In this document: in pieces, positions 53,537-62,653 of the stretch
Layout: each line of letters opens with the position of its first letter
Numbering within the stretch: position 1 is the first letter of the stretch
NCBI GenBank assembly: GCA_013299105.1
Contig: JAAFJY010000040.1
Location: 1-64,000, forward strand
Origin: Chitinophagales bacterium
Lineage (GTDB): Bacteria > Bacteroidota > Bacteroidia > Chitinophagales > Saprospiraceae
Reading direction: 5' to 3'
DNA length: 64,000 bases
Program-made: the position numbers and the translations under genes
Notes under the pieces: generated by a model
Databases searched by the model: none
Seen by the model: only the letters and a program-made list of their open reading frames with translations
What the model was told of the DNA's origin: nothing

Positions 53537-56500
53537 ATGGGCAACCATTATCTCAAAAACCTGATTTGGGTAACAAGCTTTTTGTTTCCCCTGCTCGCCT
53601 TTGGGCAGAAAAAAAACACAGACTGCCGAACGGCGATAGTCATTTGCAGTGATTCAACCTTCGCTTTCTTGCCTTCAGGGCGAGGAATAGACGACTTTTT
53701 GAACCTCAAAAATGACCAAGGATGTTTGGATCGACGTGAAAACATCAGCGCCTGGTTTTATTTTGAACTTCGGGAGGACATGCCGCTGGACAGTAATATT
53801 CTGTATTTCAAAATCCAGGATGAACTCATTGATCCAGCTTGTCGACAAGATTACGACTTTGCCATTTACGGTGCCAACCTCAACTGCGATAGTTTGAGCA
53901 AACCCTTGCGTTGCACTTTTGCCCGTCTTCCATCCAACGTGACCCGGATCGAAACCGGGATGCGCCCGATTGCACAAGACAGCACCGAAGATTTTTTGAC
54001 GGGTGATGGCTGGATTCGGCCCTTGAAAGTAAAACCAGGAGACGGTTTTTTCTTGCTGGTTGACTTTTTTGTAGGGGCATGTGCGGGCAATCGTTTTGAC
54101 TCTACCAAGCTACAAGATTTCCTTTTTGATTGGGGCGGTGCAGCGGCCCCCTGGCTCAACTGTATTGCCAACCCCAACTGCGACCAGGTGGTAGTAAGTG
54201 TGAGCAATGATACGACGGTTTGTGCGGGTACTTTGGTATCGCTCACTGGTTCGGCGATCAACACGAACAAGGGTGAAAGCTACATTTGGACTTCCAAAAC
54301 CACCCAAGGGGCTGGTTTTTTGACCAAAAATGGCAAAACCAACGCCAAAGTGGACATTCCCCTCAGCTTTTTGGGCCGTTTGGTCTACTACCTCAAAGTC
54401 AAAGAAGGCCGTTGTGAGCATACCGATTCAGTGGTGATCAATGTCTTGCCCTCGATTCGGCCTACCGCCGCAGCGGATACCCTGATTTGTAGGGGTGCAA
54501 CTACCAATATTGACGCCCAGGCTGGTTTTGCGGAATACCGCTGGTCGAACAGCGCTACTACCCGCACCATTAATGTACCTGCTGGTACTTACACCGTGAC
54601 CGTGAGCAATCCCGGCGCTTGCCCAGGTACGGTCAGTGTGCGCATTCAGGAAAAGCAACTGCCTAAGTTTCAGTTTTTGGGCGATACCATCCTCTGCCCA
54701 AATGAAGTGAGCACGATCTCCATTCCCCGCGACACTTTTGTCACTTATCGCTGGAGCAATGGAAGCACCACTGCCAGTACCCAGGCCACCACGGGAGGGG
54801 TTTTGACCCTGGAAGTGACCGACCGCGAAGGCTGCCCTGGCACCGCGAGGGTCAACATCATCGGGCGACCGAATCCGGTACCAGTCTTGACGGGTTTGAC
54901 CTATTTTTGTACTGGGGGATCGGTTCGGATTTCCAACGAACAAAAATTTGTCAGCTACCGTTGGTCCAACAATACCACTGGCACCGAAGTCACCTTGAAT
55001 CGACCCGGGGCTATTTCGCTGGAAGTCACGGATTCGGTAGGTTGTATTGGATCGGCTGCGCTCAACATCACCGAAAGGGCCAATCCCGTGGCCCAGATCA
55101 GCGGCATTCCCCGTTACTGTACTGGGGGCAGCACGATTTTGACTGGCAATGCTGGCTTTACTTATCGTTGGTCCACGGGCAGTACTACTTCCAGCATTCC
55201 GGTCAACATGCCAGGACAAGTTGGCTTGACCATCACCGACGCATTTGGCTGCCAAGGCAACACCCAAACCCGAACCGACAGTGTGCCCCTACCCAAGCCC
55301 ATCATCGCCGGCCCCAATCGCATTTGTGCGGGAGAAACGGCGAGGTACACCACCGGAAATTTTGCGACTTACCGCTGGTCCACGGGCTCCAATGCGAACA
55401 GTACCAGTGTTGCAGTACCTGGTACTATTGCCGTAACAGTTACTTCGCCAGAAGGCTGCCAGGGCCAAGACACCATCCCACTAGTAGTTTTTCAAAATCC
55501 CATTCCCGACATTGATGGCCGCCAGGTTATTTGCCCCGGCGAGCGCACTACCTTGCGGACTGTTACACCTTATGCCACTTACCAATGGTCGAATGGAGCC
55601 AATACCTCTACCGTTCAGCTCAGCCAACAAGGTGGTATCCGGGTGCGGGTAGTGGACGTAAACGGTTGCCGGGGTACCGATTCGATCTTCATCACCCAAG
55701 CGCCCAAGCCCATCCCCAGCATCCAAGGCCCCGCTAACATTTGTGCAGGCGAAAGGACCTCATTGAGCGCCACGCAGGGCTACAGTCGTTACCGTTGGTC
55801 CAGGGGAGATACCATTCCAGAAATCAACATCAGCACAGGCGGGACATTCAGTTTGACCATTACCGATAATAACGGTTGCCAGGCAGATACTTCAATTACT
55901 GTACTCCAGTTGGCCAACCCCAAACCCGAAATCCAGGGCGATCCACTGTTGTGTCGGGGTACCCGCAATACGCTCTTGGTGAATACGACATTCAATGCCT
56001 ACCTGTGGTCGAATGGCCAGACCACCCAGTCTATAACCGTTACTGCACCAGGTGTTTATACGCTGCAAACCACCTTCAGCAATGGTTGTCGGGGACGCGA
56101 TACCTTCAATTTGGTGCAAGTGGTACCTCGTCGACCTAGGGCCACTGGCGAAGCAGTTCCGTTGTGTGAAGGCAAAACCTACACCTTTGATCCAGGCCCA
56201 GGGTTTATTCGCTACACTTGGTCCGATAACAGCACCAACCAAACCTTGGTGGCTAGCAAAGGAGGTGACTATCGTTTAGAAGTCGTGGACTCCAACCGCT
56301 GCATCAGCACCGCCACTTATACCATCATTGAGTTGCAAGTAGATACACCCGACATTGCTGGACCTTCGGAGTTTTGTTCGGGCAACAAAGTCATGCTGTT
56401 GGCCATTGGGGCCGATTACCAAAAATACCTGTGGTCGACTGGTGCTACAACTTCAACTATCGAGGTAAGTGAAGGCGGTACTTATGCCGTTTCCATCACC

Positions 56501-59155
56501 GATCGCAATGGTTGTGAAGTGGCAAACGAAAGGCCCTTGATCGAAAAGCAATCACCCCAGTTGGTCATTGATGGTGACTTGATCATTTGCAATCCCGATT
56601 CTACCTTTTTGCAAGTGACCCAAGGATTGAAGCAATATTTTTGGACCACTGGCGACACCAGTACCCAAATTTTAGTGAGGCGAGCCGGGAATTATGGCGT
56701 GCAGGCTGTTGCGGCCAACGGCTGCATAGGTGGGGCACAAGTGGTGGTGGTGCAAAGCCGAATCCCATACCCAGTCATCGGCGGAGACCAGTTTTTCTGT
56801 GATTTTGATACCCTAAAGCTAGAGCTTTTATCTGGTTTCCCCATTTACCGCTGGACCACAGGCTCTACTACCAACAAAACATTAATCACCACACCCGGTT
56901 TTTACGGGGTAACGGTGGAAGACGAATTGGGTTGCCGGGGCTTGGCCCAAATCAAAGTGGAAAAAAGAGACAAGCCCAAAATCGAGATCAAAGGCCCACG
57001 CCTGATTTGCCCGGATGAAGTAGTAGACCTGAGTGTGACCCCCATTCACAGCACTTATCGTTGGTCAAACGGTGACACCTTGGCCATCGCCAGGATCAAG
57101 CAGGCTGGCACTTATTCCCTCGATGTGATCGGCACCAATGGCTGTCCAGCTAAGGATACTTTTTTATTGAAACCAGCCGAAGCGCCCAAGTTTCAAATCC
57201 GAGGGGATACCTTCTTTTGTGTTGGAGGCAGTTCCAGGGTGGAGGTGACTGGGGGCTTTATTTCTTACAATTGGCGCGACGGTAGTTCCAGCCGCACCCG
57301 CCAAATCAGCGCACCAGGCATTTACTTTTTGAAGGTTCAAAATGAAAACGGCTGTTTTGCAGCCGATTCGATCCGCATCAGTGAAATTCCTTTGCCTTTG
57401 GCCGATGCCGGGCCGGATTCGTCTTTGACTTGTATCCGCACACAGGTGCAATTGGGCGGACCGAGGACTTCCAACAACAGCCTTTACCAATGGACCGGAC
57501 CAGGTACTACTGCTGCCAACAGCCGCCAACGCAATTTCAACGCTACTTTACCTGGCACTTATAACCTGATTGTTACCGATGCCAAGTACGGTTGTATCAG
57601 TCCACCCGACTCGGCGCGGGTGCAGGATTTACAAGCCAGGCCCCAGCCGAATATTGTGCCCCAAGGCATCATCACTTGCTCCAATCCCACTGCGGTTTTG
57701 CAAGGGGTGGGGGCTGATACCAGTGCGCAGTTCCGCTTGCAATGGCTCGACAGCAGAGGTCAAAACATCGCCAATGCCCAGCGCAGCCGTTTGAACATCA
57801 ACCGGGGAGGTACCTATATATGGTCGGTTGTGAACATTGCTACTGGCTGCGCTGGCCAGGCCAGCATCCGCATTTCCCCTGATACAGTGCCACCGCCAGC
57901 CGATATTTACGGGGCGTTGCCGCTCAATTGTTTGCGGGATTCGGTGACTTTGTTCACCAACGAGGTGCCTGCGGGGTCGAACTGGACTTACAATTGGAGC
58001 CGTGCGTCCCAAATCCTGGGCATTCGCAACCGTCAATCCCTGGGTACTGCCGGGGTGTACCGCTTGAGCGTATTGGACCTCAGAAATGGTTGTCGGGGCA
58101 TCGACTCAGTGACCATTCGCCTGGACACTTTGCGGCCGGAGGTCAGTGCCGGGCCTGATTTTGAACTCGATTGCACCGAACCCAGCACCCAACTGCGTGG
58201 CCGGGTGAGTGCTGGCAGTACTTTCCGTTGGTTTGCCCCTGCCATCCCCACGTTCAGCGCCAATGTAATCCAGCCGACCGTCAACCAGGTGGGTATTTAC
58301 CTGCTCGAAGCCAGCAATCCGGGCAATGGTTGCCGCAAAGTGGATACCGTTGAAATCACACAATACACCGATTTTCCACGCGACCTTTTGGCCCGAACCA
58401 AGGCTGTGTCTTGCCCTGGAAGGCGCGATGGCAGCATCCGCTTGGGCCAGGTGCAGGGCGGAGAAGGGCCGCTTTTATTCCGACTGGGCAATGGCAATTT
58501 TGGGCTCGACAGCGTGTTCAATAATTTACCCAGTGGTTTGTACCAAGTGACCGTACAAGACGCCAGGGGCTGCGAATACCGTGAAGAAGTTTCCGTTGAT
58601 CCCGGTATCAATCCCGAACTGTTTGTAGGCCCCGACCAGACCATCAAAAGGGGGCAAGCGGTGCGTTTGCAAGCCATTACCAACCTCTTGCCGGGGGCAG
58701 TGAAACAGTTCCGCTGGATCAAACCCGATACCCTGAGCTGCGACACTTGCCGCGATTTTCGCACCCGCTTGCGGCAGACCACCGAGTTTCAAGCCATGAT
58801 CATTGACACCAACGGCTGCGAGGCCAAAGACAAGTTGTTGGTCATCGTAGAAGGGCGGCCACTGGTGTACGTGCCCAACGCCTTCTCGCCCGCCAACGGT
58901 GATGGCCTGAACGACGAGGCGATGGTTTTTGCCAACCGCGACGTGACCATTGTGCGCAGCTTCCGCATTTTTGACCGCTGGGGCGAAAAGGTGTTTGAAA
59001 AACTCGACTTCCCGCCCAACAACCCCGCTTATGGTTGGAATGGCAGGCTCAATGGCAACATGATGATGCCCGCCGCCTTTGCCTGGACCGTAGAAGTAGA
59101 ATACTACGATGGAGAACGGGAGCTGTTTTTTGGTGATTTGAATTTGATTCGATGA
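53537..59155 (+). CDS. Giant T9SS surface protein with Ig-like repeats and gliding-motility C-terminal domain
   Basis: 1872 residues. A signal peptide (MGNHYLKNLIWVTSFLFPLLAFGQ), then a non-repetitive domain rich in cysteine (residues ~25-240), then about 14 modules of ~70 residues each (C-x-G-...-YRWSxGxTT...-V...-GxY-x-V-x-V-x-D-x-x-G-C). Further PKD-like modules run to about residue 1600. The end YVPNAFSPANGDGLNDEAMV, then RIFDRWGEKVFEK, is the gliding motility-associated CHU_C type-B sorting domain. It is exported by T9SS and attached to or released from the surface, probably an adhesin. A GNAT gene overlaps its stop. Confidence 0.92.
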   Translation: MGNHYLKNLIWVTSFLFPLLAFGQKKNTDCRTAIVICSDSTFAFLPSGRGIDDFLNLKNDQGCLDRRENISAWFYFELREDMPLDSNILYFKIQDELIDPACRQDYDFAIYGANLNCDSLSKPLRCTFARLPSNVTRIETGMRPIAQDSTEDFLTGDGWIRPLKVKPGDGFFLLVDFFVGACAGNRFDSTKLQDFLFDWGGAAAPWLNCIANPNCDQVVVSVSNDTTVCAGTLVSLTGSAINTNKGESYIWTSKTTQGAGFLTKNGKTNAKVDIPLSFLGRLVYYLKVKEGRCEHTDSVVINVLPSIRPTAAADTLICRGATTNIDAQAGFAEYRWSNSATTRTINVPAGTYTVTVSNPGACPGTVSVRIQEKQLPKFQFLGDTILCPNEVSTISIPRDTFVTYRWSNGSTTASTQATTGGVLTLEVTDREGCPGTARVNIIGRPNPVPVLTGLTYFCTGGSVRISNEQKFVSYRWSNNTTGTEVTLNRPGAISLEVTDSVGCIGSAALNITERANPVAQISGIPRYCTGGSTILTGNAGFTYRWSTGSTTSSIPVNMPGQVGLTITDAFGCQGNTQTRTDSVPLPKPIIAGPNRICAGETARYTTGNFATYRWSTGSNANSTSVAVPGTIAVTVTSPEGCQGQDTIPLVVFQNPIPDIDGRQVICPGERTTLRTVTPYATYQWSNGANTSTVQLSQQGGIRVRVVDVNGCRGTDSIFITQAPKPIPSIQGPANICAGERTSLSATQGYSRYRWSRGDTIPEINISTGGTFSLTITDNNGCQADTSITVLQLANPKPEIQGDPLLCRGTRNTLLVNTTFNAYLWSNGQTTQSITVTAPGVYTLQTTFSNGCRGRDTFNLVQVVPRRPRATGEAVPLCEGKTYTFDPGPGFIRYTWSDNSTNQTLVASKGGDYRLEVVDSNRCISTATYTIIELQVDTPDIAGPSEFCSGNKVMLLAIGADYQKYLWSTGATTSTIEVSEGGTYAVSITDRNGCEVANERPLIEKQSPQLVIDGDLIICNPDSTFLQVTQGLKQYFWTTGDTSTQILVRRAGNYGVQAVAANGCIGGAQVVVVQSRIPYPVIGGDQFFCDFDTLKLELLSGFPIYRWTTGSTTNKTLITTPGFYGVTVEDELGCRGLAQIKVEKRDKPKIEIKGPRLICPDEVVDLSVTPIHSTYRWSNGDTLAIARIKQAGTYSLDVIGTNGCPAKDTFLLKPAEAPKFQIRGDTFFCVGGSSRVEVTGGFISYNWRDGSSSRTRQISAPGIYFLKVQNENGCFAADSIRISEIPLPLADAGPDSSLTCIRTQVQLGGPRTSNNSLYQWTGPGTTAANSRQRNFNATLPGTYNLIVTDAKYGCISPPDSARVQDLQARPQPNIVPQGIITCSNPTAVLQGVGADTSAQFRLQWLDSRGQNIANAQRSRLNINRGGTYIWSVVNIATGCAGQASIRISPDTVPPPADIYGALPLNCLRDSVTLFTNEVPAGSNWTYNWSRASQILGIRNRQSLGTAGVYRLSVLDLRNGCRGIDSVTIRLDTLRPEVSAGPDFELDCTEPSTQLRGRVSAGSTFRWFAPAIPTFSANVIQPTVNQVGIYLLEASNPGNGCRKVDTVEITQYTDFPRDLLARTKAVSCPGRRDGSIRLGQVQGGEGPLLFRLGNGNFGLDSVFNNLPSGLYQVTVQDARGCEYREEVSVDPGINPELFVGPDQTIKRGQAVRLQAITNLLPGAVKQFRWIKPDTLSCDTCRDFRTRLRQTTEFQAMIIDTNGCEAKDKLLVIVEGRPLVYVPNAFSPANGDGLNDEAMVFANRDVTIVRSFRIFDRWGEKVFEKLDFPPNNPAYGWNGRLNGNMMMPAAFAWTVEVEYYDGERELFFGDLNLIR
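54472..57390 (+). repeat. About 14 tandem ~208-bp modules in the giant gene
   Basis: Each module encodes a C...YRW(S/T)xGxTT core followed by a G-C pair. Neighbouring modules diverge strongly at DNA level, so the array is old and not recently expanded. Each repeat carries two cysteines, likely one disulfide per Ig-like unit. Confidence 0.8.
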
Positions 59156-59592
59156 ATTTTTACACTACACAGCGGGATCGGTTTGTGATCAGCACCGATC
59201 CCGCTCGTCTGGATTTCGACATGATCCACGATTTTTTGTGCAATACCGCATACTGGTGCAGGGGTATTCCACGCGAGCTGGTCGAGCGTTCAGCGGCCAA
59301 TTCACTGGCTTTTGGCATTTACGAGGGCGAAAAACAGGTCGGTTTTGCCCGGGTGATCAGCGACTTGGCTTGTATCGCTTACCTAGGCGACGTGTTTGTG
59401 CTGCCAGAATACCGAGGGGTGGGTTTGTCCAAGTTCTTGATGGAGAGTATCCACAGCCACCCCGATTTGCAGGGCCTGCGCCGCTGGGTGCTGCTCACTG
59501 CTGATGCGCATGAGTTGTATCGGCAGTATGGTTGGGAGAGTGTGGCCAGGCCGGAGTTGTACATGGAGAGGATGAGGGAAAGGCCTTATTAG
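59152..59592 (+). CDS. GNAT family N-acetyltransferase
   Basis: 146 residues. The acetyl-CoA loop is VFVLPEYRGVGLSKFLMESI (R-G-x-G-x-x in modified form), preceded by ARVISDLACIAYLGDVFV. The C-terminal YxxYGW (ELYRQYGWES) is characteristic. Its ATG overlaps the stop of the giant gene by four bases (ATGA), so it may be translated with it although no functional link is evident. Its stop TAG lies in a heptamer tract. Confidence 0.85.
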   Translation: MNFYTTQRDRFVISTDPARLDFDMIHDFLCNTAYWCRGIPRELVERSAANSLAFGIYEGEKQVGFARVISDLACIAYLGDVFVLPEYRGVGLSKFLMESIHSHPDLQGLRRWVLLTADAHELYRQYGWESVARPELYMERMRERPY

Positions 59593-59616
59593 TTGTTAGT
59601 GGTTAGCGTTTAGTGG
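59589..59616 (+). repeat. Heptamer tract at GNAT stop codon
   Basis: TTAGTTG, TTAGTGG, TTAGCGT, TTAGTGG, four degenerate heptamers beginning one base before the TAG stop, the third such case after pdxH and ribBA. Confidence 0.7.
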
Positions 59617-59682
59617 GGCTTTTATGGAAGATTTGAGGTGGATTAAGTAATCGTTTACCTTATTTTAGCTCAGATACTTAGG

Positions 59683-59802
59683 TTTTGTGCAAAACCACAA
59701 AACATTTCTTTCCAATTGATGACACTGAAGGTGTGGTGCTTTGGGTCCTTTTTTTTGCTTCTTTTGTGTTTCAAAAAACAGGTATTTGCCATTTGCACAA
59801 AA
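59683..59802 (-). repeat. MITE-like intergenic element, copy 2
   Basis: Inverted relative to 25680-25824. Ends TTTTGTGCAAA and ATTTGCACAAAA, with internal CTTCTTTTGTGTTTCAAAAA (matching the complement of copy 1). About 25 bases shorter than copy 1. Confidence 0.6.
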
Positions 59803-59867
59803 TCTGGTGGATATTTAGCATAACTCATACACACAGGTGGCGAATACTATGTATTTTGTGTTAAAAA

Positions 59868-60581
59868 ATGAGACCGCTTATGATTGAAAAGGTATGTAGG
59901 CTTTGTGAAAGGATTTTTTTTAATGCTTCTTTTATTTGGAGGGGTATAGGCTATTGGCTTTCATTGATACATTTTACAATTAATTTTATAACGCCATTTT
60001 ATTTGATTTTTTTCTTTTTCTCTTATAATTCTTGCTCTTCCTCAAAAGCCTATAAAATGGGTAATAATTCAATGGTTGATTATTTTTTTCTTCAGGGAAT
60101 GGGGCAATTTCCGGCTAATACTCACTTTAGAAATTCAAATAAATATCTTCATGATATGATACTGGAAGATTTGCCTTCTTATGCTAAAGATGAAGATATC
60201 ACCTTCATTATTGAGATATGTAGCTCTGATAGCTTTTCATTTGCAGATAATATCAGTATAATATTAACTTCTAATGGTCAAAAACCTACTTTAGGAAGAG
60301 TATATAGCAAAAAAGGAGTTACTAAATTTGAGGTAAAAGAAGGGTCCGGCTTTTATACTGGTTGTAGTGGAACTAGAAGTATATACTGTTCTAGGGACTC
60401 AATTCCGAATGATTATAGATTTTTAATTAGTTATCAAGATGAGCTTTCGTACTTCGAAATAGTTAATGAATGTGCAATTTGTAAGGATCAGGCTATTGAT
60501 AACAATTGTACAAGAGAAATGATCGCTGAAAGTGTCAGTAGTGTCAAGGAGCTTCTTTATTTGGCGGGTGTCAAGAAATAA
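59868..60581 (+). CDS. Unknown AT-rich membrane-anchored protein, possible orphan immunity
   Basis: 237 residues. A hydrophobic stretch (residues ~25-55, FITPFYLIFFFFSYNSC) ends in a lipobox-like cysteine, then a soluble domain with many cysteines (YTGCSGTRSIYCSRDS, then ECAICKDQAIDNNCTRE). I do not recognise a family. Low GC like the adjoining toxin tip, and it abuts the RHS fragment with no gap (TAA then ATG). Position and character suit an immunity gene left by an earlier toxin tip, but this is inference. A later start at 59880 is possible. Confidence 0.45.
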   Translation: MRPLMIEKVCRLCERIFFNASFIWRGIGYWLSLIHFTINFITPFYLIFFFFSYNSCSSSKAYKMGNNSMVDYFFLQGMGQFPANTHFRNSNKYLHDMILEDLPSYAKDEDITFIIEICSSDSFSFADNISIILTSNGQKPTLGRVYSKKGVTKFEVKEGSGFYTGCSGTRSIYCSRDSIPNDYRFLISYQDELSYFEIVNECAICKDQAIDNNCTREMIAESVSSVKELLYLAGVKK

Positions 60582-61787
60582 ATGAATTTTATTATGTACA
60601 GGATTTCATCAGAATATGGCATTGCATCAAAAGGCTACGGAATCGCTTACCACCTGGGCAACGTCCGCGCCAGCATCTCGGACCGCCGCCAGTTCAGCAG
60701 TACGATTTTTGATCCGGTGATCAGCGATGCTACGGATTATTTCCCCTTTGGTGCGCCTAATCGTACGGTGAGCAGCAGTGCAGGCTACCGCTACGGCTTC
60801 AATGGCAAAGAACTGGACAAGAGCAATGAATTTGGCACAGCCAACGTTTATGACTATGGTTTTAGGATTTACAATCCGAGCATTGGGCGGTTTTTGAGTG
60901 TGGATCCGTTGACGCAGAGCTATCCTGAGCTTACTCCTTATCAGTTTGCTAGTAATACGCCGATTTGGGCAGTGGATTTGGATGGGTTGGAGCATTATTT
61001 TGCTACGGATGGAAGCTATATTGGCCTAATTCAAGGTGATCCAACAGTTAGAGTAATCAGGCAAGAAGAGGTCAAAGGAAGAAATGTTAGCTCTATACAT
61101 CAATCAATAAAAAAGGGGCAATTGCAGTATTCGAACTTAGCAGTGCTTAGAAATGATCCATACAAAACAGAAGCGATGACTGCACAAGAGCTCTTAGACC
61201 AAGCTCATGTAATTTATGGAGAGGAAAAAGGAGGGAGATCTGATATGTATGCTCATATTATTCAGAATCGAGAAAATGAATTTGCTCATCAATATGTTTG
61301 GATTGAAAATCAACATAATCAGTTATCTGGAAAACCTGACCCGATAACCAAAAAGCCATATCCTTCTATTAAAGATAGGTCTTTGGCGTATAAATTAACT
61401 AGTTTGTATGGAATTTATAATTACACAATTTTTGGTGTATATATGCCGAATAATAGAGCTGAAGTTGAGGCATATAGAAAAACAATACAGGAAGGGGCTT
61501 CGCAAAAGGATGGTGGAGTTACCAATTTTGGTTATGAGTATTTTTTTGGTCTGAAAGACGTTAATGATATTAGGAATATGTATCAACAAACAGGATTGGA
61601 TCAAAAGTATGGCTATAAGGTAGTTCCACTTGGGTTGGTTTTACAGAAGATCATGAAAAGCATTATTGATGCTAGAATGGACCCATATACCAATGACAAA
61701 TGGAAAAAATATGAGGGTTGGCGGTCAGATGGTCCTAGGAATGAGATGAAATTTGATTCAGAAAACAGACCTAAAAAGGAAGATTGA
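60582..61787 (+). CDS. RHS-core toxin tip, 5'-truncated, with SleB-like C-terminal domain
   Basis: 401 residues. Residues ~23-150 are the end of an RHS repeat-associated core (YHLGNVRASISDRRQFSSTI, then YRYGFNGKELDKSNEFGTAN, then YDYGFRIYNPSIGRFLSVDP, then FASNTPIWAVDLDGLE). GC-rich homology begins abruptly at 60649, so the 5' RHS barrel is missing. The variable tip is AT-rich. Its segment LLDQAHVIYGEEKGGRSDMY, then AHIIQNRENE, resembles SleB/CwlJ cell-wall hydrolase motifs (IYGEARGE...AVAxVIxNR). The next gene begins at the stop codon (TGATG). Expression may need recombination onto a full RHS gene. Confidence 0.7.
   Translation: MNFIMYRISSEYGIASKGYGIAYHLGNVRASISDRRQFSSTIFDPVISDATDYFPFGAPNRTVSSSAGYRYGFNGKELDKSNEFGTANVYDYGFRIYNPSIGRFLSVDPLTQSYPELTPYQFASNTPIWAVDLDGLEHYFATDGSYIGLIQGDPTVRVIRQEEVKGRNVSSIHQSIKKGQLQYSNLAVLRNDPYKTEAMTAQELLDQAHVIYGEEKGGRSDMYAHIIQNRENEFAHQYVWIENQHNQLSGKPDPITKKPYPSIKDRSLAYKLTSLYGIYNYTIFGVYMPNNRAEVEAYRKTIQEGASQKDGGVTNFGYEYFFGLKDVNDIRNMYQQTGLDQKYGYKVVPLGLVLQKIMKSIIDARMDPYTNDKWKKYEGWRSDGPRNEMKFDSENRPKKED
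60649..60914 (+). repeat. RHS-core direct repeat, copy 1
   Basis: 266 bases collinear without gap with 63435-63700, nearly identical with scattered synonymous changes. It covers the most conserved RHS-core coding part and could support homologous recombination between tips. Confidence 0.9.
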
Positions 61788-62593
61788 TGAAAAATGAATC
61801 GTATGCATATTGCTTTTTTTTCTTCTTGATTTGTGCTTGCAAGGGTACAAATCAAGAAGAAGTTGTATTTACAGGGTTTGATTTGTTCAGCCAACGGAAT
61901 CCAATTCTTTTTGACACTTTGTCGATAAATCCGATTATGCAGACCAAGGAGTATTTTGGGAATAGCCTGGACTCAAACCTTTTTTGGGAGATATTTAATG
62001 TAAACAGTGATGAAGGTGTTTTTTTAAAAAGTAGCTCTCAAAATGCAGTTGCAGCTGGGGTTTATGCTGATTCTTTGTTTTTTAAGAACCACAAATTTTC
62101 CGTTACTAAATTGTTTAAAGAACAGCCTATTCGGTACCGGATCATTCAAGTTTTGAGATTCAAGTTTCAAGACGCAAACTATTACGTGCTAGTCGGAAGG
62201 GATAAAGATGAAGGGGGTAATAGGGCTTATAACAACAAAATCCTCCTTGTGGAAATCCGAAATGAATCGGTAAAAGCATTTTGCCCTCCTTTAAAGCTGG
62301 ATTATGGATTGAGCAATGTTCGAGGCGATTTATCTGACTATTTCTGTGATCTAAATGGCGATGAGTACCTTGATTTTTTGCAAATCAACGATAAAAACAA
62401 GATTCACGTTTATTCTTTGCAAGGAAACACTTTTGTGAAGCAAAAAGAGTTCATTCAGCTTTATCAGAAAAGTGAACTGGAATCTATTTTTTATATCGAT
62501 AAATCAAAAAGTAATTGGCCCTATCCTATTCATAATGGGGCAAAAAAACAAACGAAAGTGTCCGAGCCTAAATTTGATCCTTCTTATTATTGA
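61787..62593 (+). CDS. Lipoprotein, candidate immunity protein of the RHS tip
   Basis: 268 residues from ATG 61787, which overlaps the stop of the RHS tip by one base (TGATG). The signal peptide ends with lipobox LICAC (Cys18-20 region), so it is directed to the periplasmic face. The C-terminal part contains FCDLNGDEYLDFLQINDKNK, like a calcium-binding VCBS unit. AT-rich. A lipoprotein next to a predicted peptidoglycan hydrolase fits immunity in the periplasm. No sequence family recognised. Confidence 0.6.
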   Translation: MKNESYAYCFFFFLICACKGTNQEEVVFTGFDLFSQRNPILFDTLSINPIMQTKEYFGNSLDSNLFWEIFNVNSDEGVFLKSSSQNAVAAGVYADSLFFKNHKFSVTKLFKEQPIRYRIIQVLRFKFQDANYYVLVGRDKDEGGNRAYNNKILLVEIRNESVKAFCPPLKLDYGLSNVRGDLSDYFCDLNGDEYLDFLQINDKNKIHVYSLQGNTFVKQKEFIQLYQKSELESIFYIDKSKSNWPYPIHNGAKKQTKVSEPKFDPSYY

Positions 62594-62653
62594 AGTGTTT
62601 AGGTTGTTTTCTTACTTGTTTATCGTATTTTGTTTGGTACCAACATCCGCTAC

